Shown in pieces: positions 8,165 through 14,195 of a stretch of 39,188 bases of DNA. A model generated the notes under the pieces. That model was not told where the DNA came from, searched no databases, and saw nothing but the letters and a program-made list of their open reading frames with translations. Made by a program: the position numbers and the translations under genes. This stretch comes from DAOUEX01 sp034430235 (lineage in GTDB: Bacteria; Chloroflexota; Anaerolineae; UBA2200): assembly GCA_964478075.1 (NCBI GenBank), contig CAYZGO010000027.1, forward strand, positions 1 through 39,188, read 5' to 3'. The first letter of the stretch is position 1. Every line of letters starts with the position of its first letter.

Positions 8165-8238
8165 CCAAGACCATCAGATGACGGGCACCTCCAAACTGCC
8201 GGGTTACCTGTTTATCTCCGAGTCATCACCACAACTCA

Positions 8239-8268
8239 GAGCCCACTCGTCGAGTGGGCTCTTCTTTT
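8239..8268 (+). terminator. Terminator hairpin, second copy
   Basis: Same GAGCCCACTC/GAGTGGGCTC arms as the kbl terminator, loop GTC in place of GCG, followed by TTCTTTT. No plus-strand gene ends just upstream, so here it is best seen as part of the duplicated integron head. Confidence 0.75.
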
Positions 8269-8339
8269 GGCCCATCCTTGAGGAAGCGCTGGCAGCGGTG
8301 GACGACTCCGCCGAGCGGGCCGCCGTGCTTATCTACTGG

Positions 8340-8467
8340 CTGAGATTGTGGAACAGGATGTAGCGCTTGATCCATGCAACCTAGGTCTGTTCAGTGCTCA
8401 TGGAATAGTGTTTGAGCCGGATGGGATCATGGACCTGCTCGAGCAGCTTTTTTGGACGTCTGCTCAT
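8340..8467 (-). pseudogene. Second IntI-like N-terminal remnant, with in-frame stop
   Basis: The minus strand from the ATG at 8467 reads KKLLEQVHDPIRLKHYSMST, then EQT, a TAG stop, then WIKRYILFHNLS. This is the same fragment as at 3815-3949 but further decayed (stop codon, one residue shorter around the stop). It is truncated at the same HN residue and followed by the same sequence, so the two copies arose by duplication of an already broken gene rather than by two independent truncations. Confidence 0.7.
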
Positions 8468-8487
8468 TTCCAGCCCTGCGATCGGTC

Positions 8488-8516
8488 TTGGCACTTTGGC
8501 AAAATTGGTGTACAGT
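8488..8516 (+). promoter_or_regulatory. Second Pc-like promoter
   Basis: TTGGCA at 8488-8493, 17-bp spacer, TACAGT at 8511-8516. It occupies the same position relative to the integrase-remnant ATG as the stronger promoter at 3971-3999 and points to the toxin-antitoxin cassettes downstream. Weaker match to consensus. Confidence 0.5.
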
Positions 8517-8545
8517 CATGCCAGGTATGCGAATAGAGGTGCTAA

Positions 8546-8601
8546 GTGGAAAAACGTCCGCCTAGTATCGCCATCAGGCGACTAGGTGGACAAATGTCCA
8601 C
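8546..8601. promoter_or_regulatory. 56-bp imperfect palindrome upstream of the MNT/HEPN genes
   Basis: 21-bp arms (8546-8566, GTGGA to CCTAGT; 8581-8601, ACTAGGTGGA to GTCCAC) match at about 17 of 21 positions. The 14-nt centre itself folds as CGCC/GGCG. It lies 74 bp before the antitoxin start. It could be an operator for autoregulation, a residual attC stem or a transcript hairpin; the sequence does not decide. Confidence 0.45.
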
Positions 8602-8611
8602 ATAATAACGA

Positions 8612-8618
8612 GTTGGGC
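8612..8618 (+). other. Recombination core GTTGGGC before the MNT/HEPN cassette
   Basis: Fits GTTRRRY and continues GGC as at attC-like site 1 (GTTGGGCGGC). With the cut after the G, it defines the left edge of a cassette running to the core at 9374-9380. No clear left half-site was found next to it. Confidence 0.4.
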
Positions 8619-8674
8619 GGCTTGGAGGCAATGCACTCGGCGTTGCGTTGCAGTTCCCTGGGGAGGAATATGCG

Positions 8675-8965
8675 ATGAGAAGAGATGAGGTCTTACGTAT
8701 CTTGGCGAGGTTTCGGGATTTGAAACGGGATGAGTTCGGCATTGTACGCATCGGTGTGTTTGGCTCTGTGGCCAGGGATGAGATGGCTGATACCAGCGAT
8801 GTGGATGTTGTGGTGGAACTTGCTCAGCCTGATTTACTGATCCTGGTTGGCATCAAGCAGGAACTGGAGGAGCTACTGCAGCAACCAGTCGATGTGGTGC
8901 GGTACCGGGAGCGGATGAGTCCCTTCCTCAAGGGACGAATCAAACAGGAAGCAATCTATGTCTGA
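8675..8965 (+). CDS. mntA: MNT-domain nucleotidyltransferase antitoxin
   Basis: 96-aa minimal nucleotidyltransferase. Motif GSVARDE (near residues 29-35) followed by SDVDVVVEL gives the Gly-Ser and Asp-x-Asp metal-binding set of the MNT family. In characterised MntA/HepT pairs the MNT protein AMPylates the HEPN toxin and so neutralises it. Start: GGGAGG at 8661-8666 precedes the ATG at 8675; an upstream in-frame ATG at 8648 lacks a ribosome site. The next gene starts 8 bp inside this one, the usual pair layout. Member of the cassette-like series, where toxin-antitoxin pairs are common. Confidence 0.85.
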   Translation: MRRDEVLRILARFRDLKRDEFGIVRIGVFGSVARDEMADTSDVDVVVELAQPDLLILVGIKQELEELLQQPVDVVRYRERMSPFLKGRIKQEAIYV

Positions 8966-9339
8966 GGTCGAGCTGGTCAGGGAAATCCTGCGTCAAGTTA
9001 TTCGCGCTACACGAACCATTGCCAAGCGATTTGCTCCGATTGCGTCTGTTGAAGATTTCGTGAGCTCGGAAGCGGGGTTGGAAAAGCTGGATGCCATTTG
9101 TATGCAGTTGATTGCGATTGGCGAGAGCATCAAGCACCTGGACAAGCTCACCGGGGGCACGCTGTTACCTCGTTATCCGCAGGTTGAGTGGAAACGGGTG
9201 ATGGGGATGCGAGATGTGTTGACTGACCCATCATTACTTCGATCTTGATGCGGAGGTTGTGTATTCGGTTTGTGTGCATCATATCGGGGTACTGCAGCAG
9301 ACCATTGAGGTTATGCTTGCAGATTTGGAAAGATGCTGA
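8958..9339 (+). pseudogene. hepT: HEPN (DUF86/HepT) toxin, frameshifted at its active-site motif
   Basis: Partner of the MNT gene. The first 87-88 codons read as a normal DUF86/HEPN protein up to GMRDVLT. The annotated frame then gives DPSLLRS and stops at 9248. In the +1 frame from 9229 the expected continuation appears: HHYFDLDAEVVYSVCVHH, then the typical C-terminal helix to TGA at 9337-9339. The break at about 9225-9228 is therefore one extra base (or an equivalent indel) inside the Rx4-6H catalytic motif of HEPN RNases (RDVLT...H). Either the toxin is inactivated, which would spare the host, or this is an assembly error. Full length restored would be about 127 codons, normal for the family. 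Confidence 0.8.
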
Positions 9340-9346
9340 CCTTGCC

Positions 9347-9380
9347 GCCCAACAAGCGGCTCAGCCGCAAGCCGTTAGGT
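9347..9380 (+). repeat. attC-like site 3 (short)
   Basis: GCCCAAC (9347-9353) and GTTAGGT (9374-9380) enclose the palindrome GCGGCTCAGCCGC. At 34 bp it is shorter than any classical attC (about 57 bp minimum), so it may be a collapsed site. It starts 7 bp after the restored HEPN stop codon, in the cassette-end position. Confidence 0.5.
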
Positions 9381-9459
9381 TTCTCTTCGGCAAGCATGCC
9401 GAGCAAGAACAAGGCGGAGCGTAGACATAAGAACTAAAAGTTGGGAGAGGAATAAAACG

Positions 9460-9651
9460 GTGAAAGCAACAAAGTACACCTACTGGCAAGATGAGGACAT
9501 GTGGCTTGGATATCTGGAAGAATACCCTGACTACTGGACTCAAGGCGAAACGATAGAAGAATTGGAAGAGAATCTGAGAGATATCTACCGGGAACTTAGC
9601 AGCGGAAGTATCCCTTACGTCCGAAGGGTTGCCGAACTGGAAGTGGCATGA
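9460..9651 (+). CDS. hicB: HicB-like antitoxin
   Basis: 63-aa protein of the HicB/UPF0150 type. The partial RNase-H-like fold starts with YTYWQDEDMWLGYLEEYPDY, followed by TQGETIEELEENLRDI, the family's Gly-Glu-Thr helix. No C-terminal DNA-binding domain is present, as in many short HicB proteins. The GTG start at 9460 follows GGGAGAGG (9442-9449). Its stop overlaps the toxin start (ATGA at 9648-9651). It should neutralise HicA by binding it. Gene order antitoxin then toxin is the less common but known variant. Confidence 0.82.
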   Translation: MKATKYTYWQDEDMWLGYLEEYPDYWTQGETIEELEENLRDIYRELSSGSIPYVRRVAELEVA

Positions 9652-9830
9652 AACGAAGAGATTTGATACGCGAGTTAGAGAAGATGGGATGTGTATTCAT
9701 TCGTCGTGGGGCGAAGCACGACTGGTATCAGAACCCGAGGACGAAAGTATCTCAGCCTGTTCCTCGTCACAGGGAGATTACGGAGCATCTGGCGAGACAT
9801 ATCATCAAAATATCAAGGGATGAAACCTAA
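9648..9830 (+). CDS. hicA: HicA-like mRNA interferase toxin
   Basis: 60-aa double-stranded-RNA-binding-like toxin that in characterised members cleaves mRNA without the ribosome. It shows KRRDLIRELEKMGC, then RRGAKHDWYQNP with the active-site histidine (His24) and PVPRHREI before the last helix, a familiar HicA variant. ATGA overlap with the antitoxin gene indicates translational coupling. The TAA stop (9828-9830) is embedded in the CCTAAC core of the next attC-like site, as is often seen in integron cassettes. Confidence 0.85.
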   Translation: MKRRDLIRELEKMGCVFIRRGAKHDWYQNPRTKVSQPVPRHREITEHLARHIIKISRDET

Positions 9831-9871
9831 CCAGCGCTTGCAGCGGTCGGCTGAAGCGCCCGCCGTTATGC
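9826..9871 (+). repeat. attC-like site 4
   Basis: CCTAAC (9826-9831) and GTTATGC (9865-9871) bound the arms AGCGCTTGCAGC and TCGGCTGAAGCGC, which pair with one unpaired base. The site is short (46 bp) but carries both cores, the paired inner arms and the overlap with the upstream stop codon. Confidence 0.55.
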
Positions 9872-9945
9872 CCGCATTGCATTTGCCCAATTCCTGCCGT
9901 GCATATACAATTCAACTCGTTGATACACATTTGTGAGGTGATAGG

Positions 9946-10179
9946 ATGATGGACAGAATCGTCGTCAACCCCCAGATTCATTTCGGAAAACCCTGCGTAG
10001 CAGGCACACGTATCACGGTGCAAAGCGTTCTCGAATTACTCAATGAAGGGCTCTCTTTCCAAGAGGTAATTCAAGATTACTATCCAGAGCTTACGGTTGA
10101 AGATATTCGCGCTTGCATCCGGTACGCTATTGCGCTGGTAGCCTCTGAGGATATCCACGTCACGGCAGTTTCGGCATGA
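9946..10179 (+). CDS. DUF433 antitoxin-like protein
   Basis: 77-aa DUF433 protein. The family signature is clear: DRIVVNPQIHFGKPCVAGTR near the start, then a winged-helix-like segment with LNEGLSFQEVIQDYYPELT and EDIRACIRYA. DUF433 proteins commonly pair with PIN-like DUF5615 proteins and are regarded as antitoxins. GAGGTG at 9934-9939 supports the ATG at 9946; an ATG one codon later is an alternative. Its stop overlaps the next gene's start by ATGA. Confidence 0.85.
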   Translation: MMDRIVVNPQIHFGKPCVAGTRITVQSVLELLNEGLSFQEVIQDYYPELTVEDIRACIRYAIALVASEDIHVTAVSA

Positions 10180-10670
10180 GATTTCTGCTTGACCAAGATG
10201 TGTACGCGACTACGGCAAGCTTTCTGCGTGGTTTAGGTCATGACGTTGTTCCAGTAGCGCAGATTGGGCGTGCCCAAGCAGACGACGAAGAACTGCTCAA
10301 GATCGCTAGTGAGCAAGGCCGGATATTCATAACGCGAGATAGAGATTTCGGCAACCTAGTTTTCGTGAAAGGGCTGGGCGCAGGGGTGCTCTACCTCCGC
10401 ATATTGCCCTCGGCACAGAATGCCGTTCATGACGAACTCGAAAGAGTGTTGAACACCTATGCTGAAGAGGAGTTAGCGAAGGCGTTCATCGTTGTCGGGC
10501 CAAGTGGACAGGGTAAGAAGGCTGCAGGGGAAGTAAGCCCCAAGACCAGAGAGTGTCCTTTTCCGTCAAGCAGACTTCAAACTATCATCTCATCTGCCAA
10601 GAAGTTGAGTCCAGCAGCCCCTTCAGCTTATGTCTTGGGCAGAACGGCCCGCGTAATCAACTGTAGTTAG
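10176..10670 (+). CDS. DUF5615 PIN-like toxin with an atypical C-terminal extension
   Basis: 164-aa PIN-like protein. The first ~110 residues are standard DUF5615: MRFLLDQDVYATTASFLRGL, GHDVVPVAQIG, ADDEELLKIA, then FITRDRDFGNLVF carrying the acidic residues of the PIN-like fold, and AFIVVGPSG near the usual end. Beyond about residue 112 the sequence becomes Ser/Pro/Lys-rich and unlike the family. It runs to a TAG that overlaps the GTTAGCCCC core at the array end. I infer that the original stop was lost by recombination or frameshift and that the tail is junction sequence. Predicted ribonuclease toxin of the pair; activity unproven. Confidence 0.75.
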   Translation: MRFLLDQDVYATTASFLRGLGHDVVPVAQIGRAQADDEELLKIASEQGRIFITRDRDFGNLVFVKGLGAGVLYLRILPSAQNAVHDELERVLNTYAEEELAKAFIVVGPSGQGKKAAGEVSPKTRECPFPSSRLQTIISSAKKLSPAAPSAYVLGRTARVINCS

Positions 10671-10819
10671 CCCCCACATTGCCCGCTTGCTTTTCGCCTG
10701 TGAAGAAGTAATGCGATCCGAACCGCTAGAGGGATGCCGCTTTTGCACATTGTGTCCAAGGCCACCATGTGACGGGCACCTCCAGACCACAACTCAGAGC
10801 CCGCTCGTCGAGTGGGCTT
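10666..10819. repeat. Gene-less duplicated cassette-like segment, copy 2
   Basis: Starts at GTTAGCCCCCACATTGCCCG and matches 7926-8268 up to the terminator-like hairpin (arms GAGCCCGCTC and GAGTGGGCTT at 10797-10819). It lacks the MITE, so it preserves the empty target site CCAAG at 10756-10760. It forms the right border of the cassette-like series, 40 bp from the 3' end of the phosphofructokinase gene. Confidence 0.75.
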
Positions 10820-10858
10820 TGGGTTTAGCAGCAATGTGTCATGGAGTTCGTTGTGGAA

Positions 10859-12067
10859 TCACACGAAATACTTGGCCAATCGCACGTAGGGGATGGGAGG
10901 CCACGGCTCTCCAATCAGTGGCCTGGCATAGGATAGGAAGGCCGCGCTTGGGAAGTTTCCGTCTTCGTTCATAAAGTCAGGGGGGAGCTTCTTTTCCTTG
11001 TTGGCTATTTCTTGCAGACTGGCGATACTTACAGAGCAATGGTACTCTGAGCCGGGGTCCCGGATCAGTGTGATCATACCTTCGATCTGTCCCGCCACGG
11101 CCTCCTTGACTGCCTGTCGCCCCACTCGATATGCTTCTTCCAGGTCAATGGACGAGGCGCAGATCATCGTGGAGCGCTGCAAGTAGTTGGGCTTATCCAT
11201 GCGCACCTTGAGTCCCAGCCTGCCGCTGAGCAGCGTGGCCACATAGTCGCTTACTCCACTTTTCATGCGATGCCCGAAAGCGTCTATTTCCTTGGACGCG
11301 TACTCTTCCCCTAACGTCTTACCCGGAGCTTCCTGTGCTCCTTCGCTCATGGCGATCACTACGTGCCCGTGCTCCTCGTAGCAGCGCCTTACATCTTCCA
11401 CGAGTTGCTCCACGGTTACGGGCCGTTCAGGAACGTAGACCAGGTGTGGGGCATCACCCTCCTCTTCGCGGGCCAGCGCCGCTGCCGCCGTCAGCCAGCC
11501 AGCGTTGCGACCCATGATTTCCATGATCTTCAGGGGGCTGGCAGGGCCCATCGCTTCAGTGTCTCGGCCAGTGTCGCGAATGGCCGTGGCTACGAAGCGA
11601 GCTGCACTGGGATAGCCGGGGCAGTGGTCGGTGACGGCCAGATCATTGTCTACCGTCTTGGGCACGGCAATAACGTGCAGCTCGTAGCCCGCCTCAGAAG
11701 CCAGCCTGTGCAGTTGCAAACTGGTGTCCGCAGAATCGTTGCCGCCAATGTAGTGGAGGTAGCGAATGTTCCGCGCTTTCAGTACTTCCAAGATCCGTTT
11801 ATAGTCGTCGGGCGTCACTTTGTAGCGCCCGGTTCCCAGTGCCGCGCTGGGCGTGTGTCGCAGGCCTTTGATCACCCCGGCAGATTGTCGCCGCAGGTCA
11901 ATGAACTGGTCCTTCAGCAATCCCTGGATGCCGCGAAACATGCCGTAGATTTCGCCGATTTGGTCATGGGCAAATGCCTCGTGTATTACTCCGCACAGAC
12001 TGCTGTTGATGGCTACCGTTGGCCCGCCTGATTGACCCACAGCGAGGTTGCCTTTCGCTCTGCTCAT
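10859..12067 (-). CDS. pfp: 6-phosphofructokinase, PPi-type family
   Basis: 402 aa, the length of long PPi-dependent phosphofructokinases (bacterial ATP enzymes are about 320). Phosphorylates fructose 6-phosphate in glycolysis, probably reversibly with pyrophosphate. N-terminal GQSGGPTVAINSSLCG (11-26); GGNDS at 108-112 replaces the GGDGS of ATP enzymes; PKTVDND (136-142) has the Lys that marks PPi enzymes where ATP enzymes have Gly. The usual PPi signature is GGDDS, so Asn110 is unusual and phosphoryl-donor preference is not certain. GAGGAGGAGAG precedes the ATG. It lies 29 bp downstream of the cupin gene, likely one transcript. Confidence 0.85.
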   Translation of the reverse strand: MSRAKGNLAVGQSGGPTVAINSSLCGVIHEAFAHDQIGEIYGMFRGIQGLLKDQFIDLRRQSAGVIKGLRHTPSAALGTGRYKVTPDDYKRILEVLKARNIRYLHYIGGNDSADTSLQLHRLASEAGYELHVIAVPKTVDNDLAVTDHCPGYPSAARFVATAIRDTGRDTEAMGPASPLKIMEIMGRNAGWLTAAAALAREEEGDAPHLVYVPERPVTVEQLVEDVRRCYEEHGHVVIAMSEGAQEAPGKTLGEEYASKEIDAFGHRMKSGVSDYVATLLSGRLGLKVRMDKPNYLQRSTMICASSIDLEEAYRVGRQAVKEAVAGQIEGMITLIRDPGSEYHCSVSIASLQEIANKEKKLPPDFMNEDGNFPSAAFLSYARPLIGEPWPPIPYVRLAKYFV

Positions 12068-12096
12068 CTCTCCTCCTCAGGTGTTTGTCGCTGTAG

Positions 12097-12432
12097 CTAC
12101 AAGGTTACCTTTTCTTTCGGCAGGTAGGGGCACTTGATGAACACCAGCTTCACAGGCTGGTCGCTGTCATTGACGACGGCATGGCGTTGTGGCGCCTCCA
12201 GCCGCACAGCGTCGCCAGCGACGAGTTGGTGCTTGACATCGTCCACGTAAAACGTGGCTTGCCCTTCCAGCACGTAAAAGGTTTCCTCCACTTCCTCGTG
12301 GTAGTGTCCTCCCAGGCGCTGGCCTGGCAGCAGCAGGATCACGCCCCAATCAATCCTGGGGCCGCGAAGAAGGTACTTGACGCCGCTGTCTCCACCCCGG
12401 AACTCTTTCTCTGCCTCTTTGACTCTCTCCAT
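12097..12432 (-). CDS. Single-domain cupin protein
   Basis: 111-aa small cupin. Cupin motif 1 appears as GGHYHEEVEETFYVLEG (His, His, Glu metal ligands) and motif 2 as LEAPQRHAVVN. It probably binds a metal ion; the substrate cannot be told from sequence. I place the start at 12432, where GGGAGG stands 6 nt upstream. The longer frame to 12465 begins inside the dispersed repeat sequence found also at 2235, so those residues are probably not translated. It lies between an Fe-alcohol dehydrogenase and phosphofructokinase, suggesting a sugar or keto-acid metabolic context. Confidence 0.75.
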   Translation of the reverse strand: MERVKEAEKEFRGGDSGVKYLLRGPRIDWGVILLLPGQRLGGHYHEEVEETFYVLEGQATFYVDDVKHQLVAGDAVRLEAPQRHAVVNDSDQPVKLVFIKCPYLPKEKVTL

Positions 12433-12449
12433 TTGAATCCTCCCTTGCC

Positions 12450-12543
12450 CTACTGCTTCGTGCATAGATTGCTAAACGTATCTCACCGAATCATCCTATG
12501 AGAGGGGGTGGTTGAGTCTAGCGCTTGACGCAGTACCCTGCAA
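12450..12543. repeat. Dispersed intergenic repeat, copy 2
   Basis: Shares CTACTGCTTCGTGCAT, GATTGCTAAAC, CGTATCTCACCGA and TTGAGTCTAGCGCTTGACGC with 2235-2396, in a partly different order. It occupies the whole gap between the Fe-alcohol dehydrogenase and cupin genes. Confidence 0.6.
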
Positions 12544-12544
12544 C

Positions 12545-13693
12545 TCATAACGCTCGCTCAAGGATAACTTGCAAATCATCTGCTCCCAGAGGTTTGGGAT
12601 TGTTCTTGAGGTTGGCTGATGGCAACGCCTTGGCAATGACATCCGCGAAATCTTCTTTCTTTGCGCCAAAGGCGCTCAAGTGGCCGGGAATCCCTATCTT
12701 GTTGATGATGAGACGTACAGCCCCAGCAGCTTGCTGTGCTGCTTCGCGTGGGCTCATGCCCTGTGTGTCTATTTGCAGCAGCCGTGCGACCCGGGCGTAC
12801 TTGTGCGGCGCATATTCCAGGCTGTACTCCATTACGTAGGGCAATAGCAGACCGCAAACGATCCCGTGCGGGATGTGGTAGCGGTATCCCAGCGGATGTG
12901 CCAAACCGTGCGCTCCGCCCAGGCGCGTGTTTGTCATTGCCATGCCAGCGAGCAGGCTGCCATACAGCATGTCTGCGCGGGCATTGATGTCTGAACCCCG
13001 TTCATACGCGCGCGCCAGGCTGCGACCGGTCAATGTGATAGCCTGGCCAGCCAGGGCATCGCTCGGCGGTTGCGCACCGATAGCTACGAACGACTCAATG
13101 GCCTGGCACAGTGCATCGGCGCCGCTGCTGGCCGTAATCTCGGGCGGCATGGATACGGTCAGTTCCGGGTCTACCAGTGCGGCTGCTGCGAACAGGTGCA
13201 CGCCGCGAAGGCTCTTCTTAGCGCCGTGCTCTGGATCAGTCAAGACGGCATTGTTAGTGACCTCTGCACCAGTGCCCGCAGTCGTAGGAACACTCACAAA
13301 CGGCAGACCTGGCTTGTTGATGGGACGCCCGCGGTGATGGTCTCGCGCCGTTCCCGTCTGGGTGTACAGCACTGCCGTGGCCTTTCCAACGTCCATGGCA
13401 CTGCCACCACCAATACCTATGACTACCTCTACCTGTTCGTGCCGAGCCAGGTCAACTGCCGCTTGCACTATGTCCAGAGTCGGCTCACCGTGCACAGCAT
13501 CGTACAGTATGGTCTGTACTCCTGCCTTCTGCAGGTCGTTCATGGCTCGATCCAGGGTGCCGGAGCGCCGCAAGGCTGTGCGGCCGCAAACGAGGAGAGC
13601 CTTCTGCCCCCCATAGGCTCGCACTATTTCTGGCATCTGCGAGAAGCAGCCCAGGCCGGTAATGACCCTTGTGGGTAGATAGAACTGCTTCAC
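12545..13693 (-). CDS. Iron-containing alcohol dehydrogenase
   Basis: 382-aa group III (Fe-ADH) dehydrogenase. N-terminal NAD(P)-binding GIGGGSAMDVGKA, PTTAGTGAEVTNNAVLTD and metal-site motifs GADALCQAIES (Asp), GGAHGLAHPLG (His, His) and HIPHG (His) are all present. Reduces an aldehyde or oxidises a primary alcohol or diol; the physiological substrate is not predictable. The GTG at 13693 starts the conserved MKQFYLPTRV and has AAAGGA 8 nt upstream; a longer TTG start at 13714 is less likely. Upstream (13715-13790) I see no clear promoter. Confidence 0.88.
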   Translation of the reverse strand: MKQFYLPTRVITGLGCFSQMPEIVRAYGGQKALLVCGRTALRRSGTLDRAMNDLQKAGVQTILYDAVHGEPTLDIVQAAVDLARHEQVEVVIGIGGGSAMDVGKATAVLYTQTGTARDHHRGRPINKPGLPFVSVPTTAGTGAEVTNNAVLTDPEHGAKKSLRGVHLFAAAALVDPELTVSMPPEITASSGADALCQAIESFVAIGAQPPSDALAGQAITLTGRSLARAYERGSDINARADMLYGSLLAGMAMTNTRLGGAHGLAHPLGYRYHIPHGIVCGLLLPYVMEYSLEYAPHKYARVARLLQIDTQGMSPREAAQQAAGAVRLIINKIGIPGHLSAFGAKKEDFADVIAKALPSANLKNNPKPLGADDLQVILERAL

Positions 13694-13794
13694 TGCTCTT
13701 ATCCTTTCTCCCAATGCTACGGGTTGCAGGAATGGCTGCCCCAGATTTTATCACGGCAGCCACAAGCACGCAAACGCTCGGTCATACACTATCC

Positions 13795-14050
13795 GAAACT
13801 TGCCCCCAACGTGAGGTAGACCGCGACAGGGGGTGTGCGACAGATTGTGGGCAAAGTTAGTTTGCGTCTTCTCAAGTAGCGACTAGTATAGGCTCTAAGC
13901 GGACGACAGTCCGCGCCGTATGCCAGGCACATGCCTAAGGAAGCGCACTGACTAGAGACGGGGACTGTCGTCCCCTTTGAGCATCTTCTACACCGCTAAT
14001 CCGTGAGGAGCCAGAGTGGAACTCGCCCATCAGAAACTTGCCCCCAACGT
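13795..14050. repeat. Direct repeat pair and hairpin in the infC upstream region
   Basis: GAAACTTGCCCCCAACGT occurs at 13795-13812 and 14033-14050. The similarity continues for about 18 bp with differences (AGACC and GACA blocks conserved). Between them GGGGAC/GTCCCC at about 13959-13974 can form a tight hairpin. No gene is visible in 13715-14195. Confidence 0.55.
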
Positions 14051-14082
14051 CACGCAGACCTGTGACACCGCACACACACAAC

Positions 14083-14111
14083 TTGACTACTAACGGCAGA
14101 TGTGATAAGAT
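14083..14111 (+). promoter_or_regulatory. Promoter of the infC-rpmI-rplT operon
   Basis: TTGACT (14083-14088), 17-bp spacer, TAAGAT (14106-14111). It gives a leader of about 80 nt before the proposed infC start. Confidence 0.7.
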
Positions 14112-14195
14112 TGCCCGCCAAGAGGGAGCATTCCCAGCACCAGTCTTGGTCTGGGGCTTGGCAGCCCCGGAACGACATAATGAGGTGGAGACGAG

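Larger units (their letters stand above)
7926..8268. repeat. Gene-less duplicated cassette-like segment, copy 1
   Basis: Begins at the G/TT crossover of attC-like site 2 (TTAGCCCC then ACATTGCCCGC) and runs to the terminator hairpin. The same sequence, also starting at GTTAGCCCC, is at 10666-10819. Differences: this copy carries a 145-bp insertion (8020-8164) plus its 5-bp target duplication, and about 30 bp near 8193-8225 that copy 2 lacks. No convincing ORF is shared by both copies, so it looks like a non-coding cassette. Confidence 0.75.

Noticed and set aside
8079..8363. 94-aa plus-strand ORF across the MITE and terminator
   Set aside because: It runs through the MITE right end, a duplicated repeat and a terminator hairpin, has no ribosome site, and only its last part is shared with copy 1.
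9691..9936. 81-aa ORF overlapping HicA
   Set aside because: It is a shadow frame of hicA that runs into the attC-like site; HicA itself matches its family.
12433..12465. N-terminal extension of the cupin to 12465
   Set aside because: Those codons lie in a repeat also present in a non-coding gap at 2235, and the ATG at 12432 has a far better ribosome site.
13959..13974. GGGGAC/GTCCCC hairpin as a terminator
   Set aside because: No T-run follows, and the nearest upstream gene is on the other strand.
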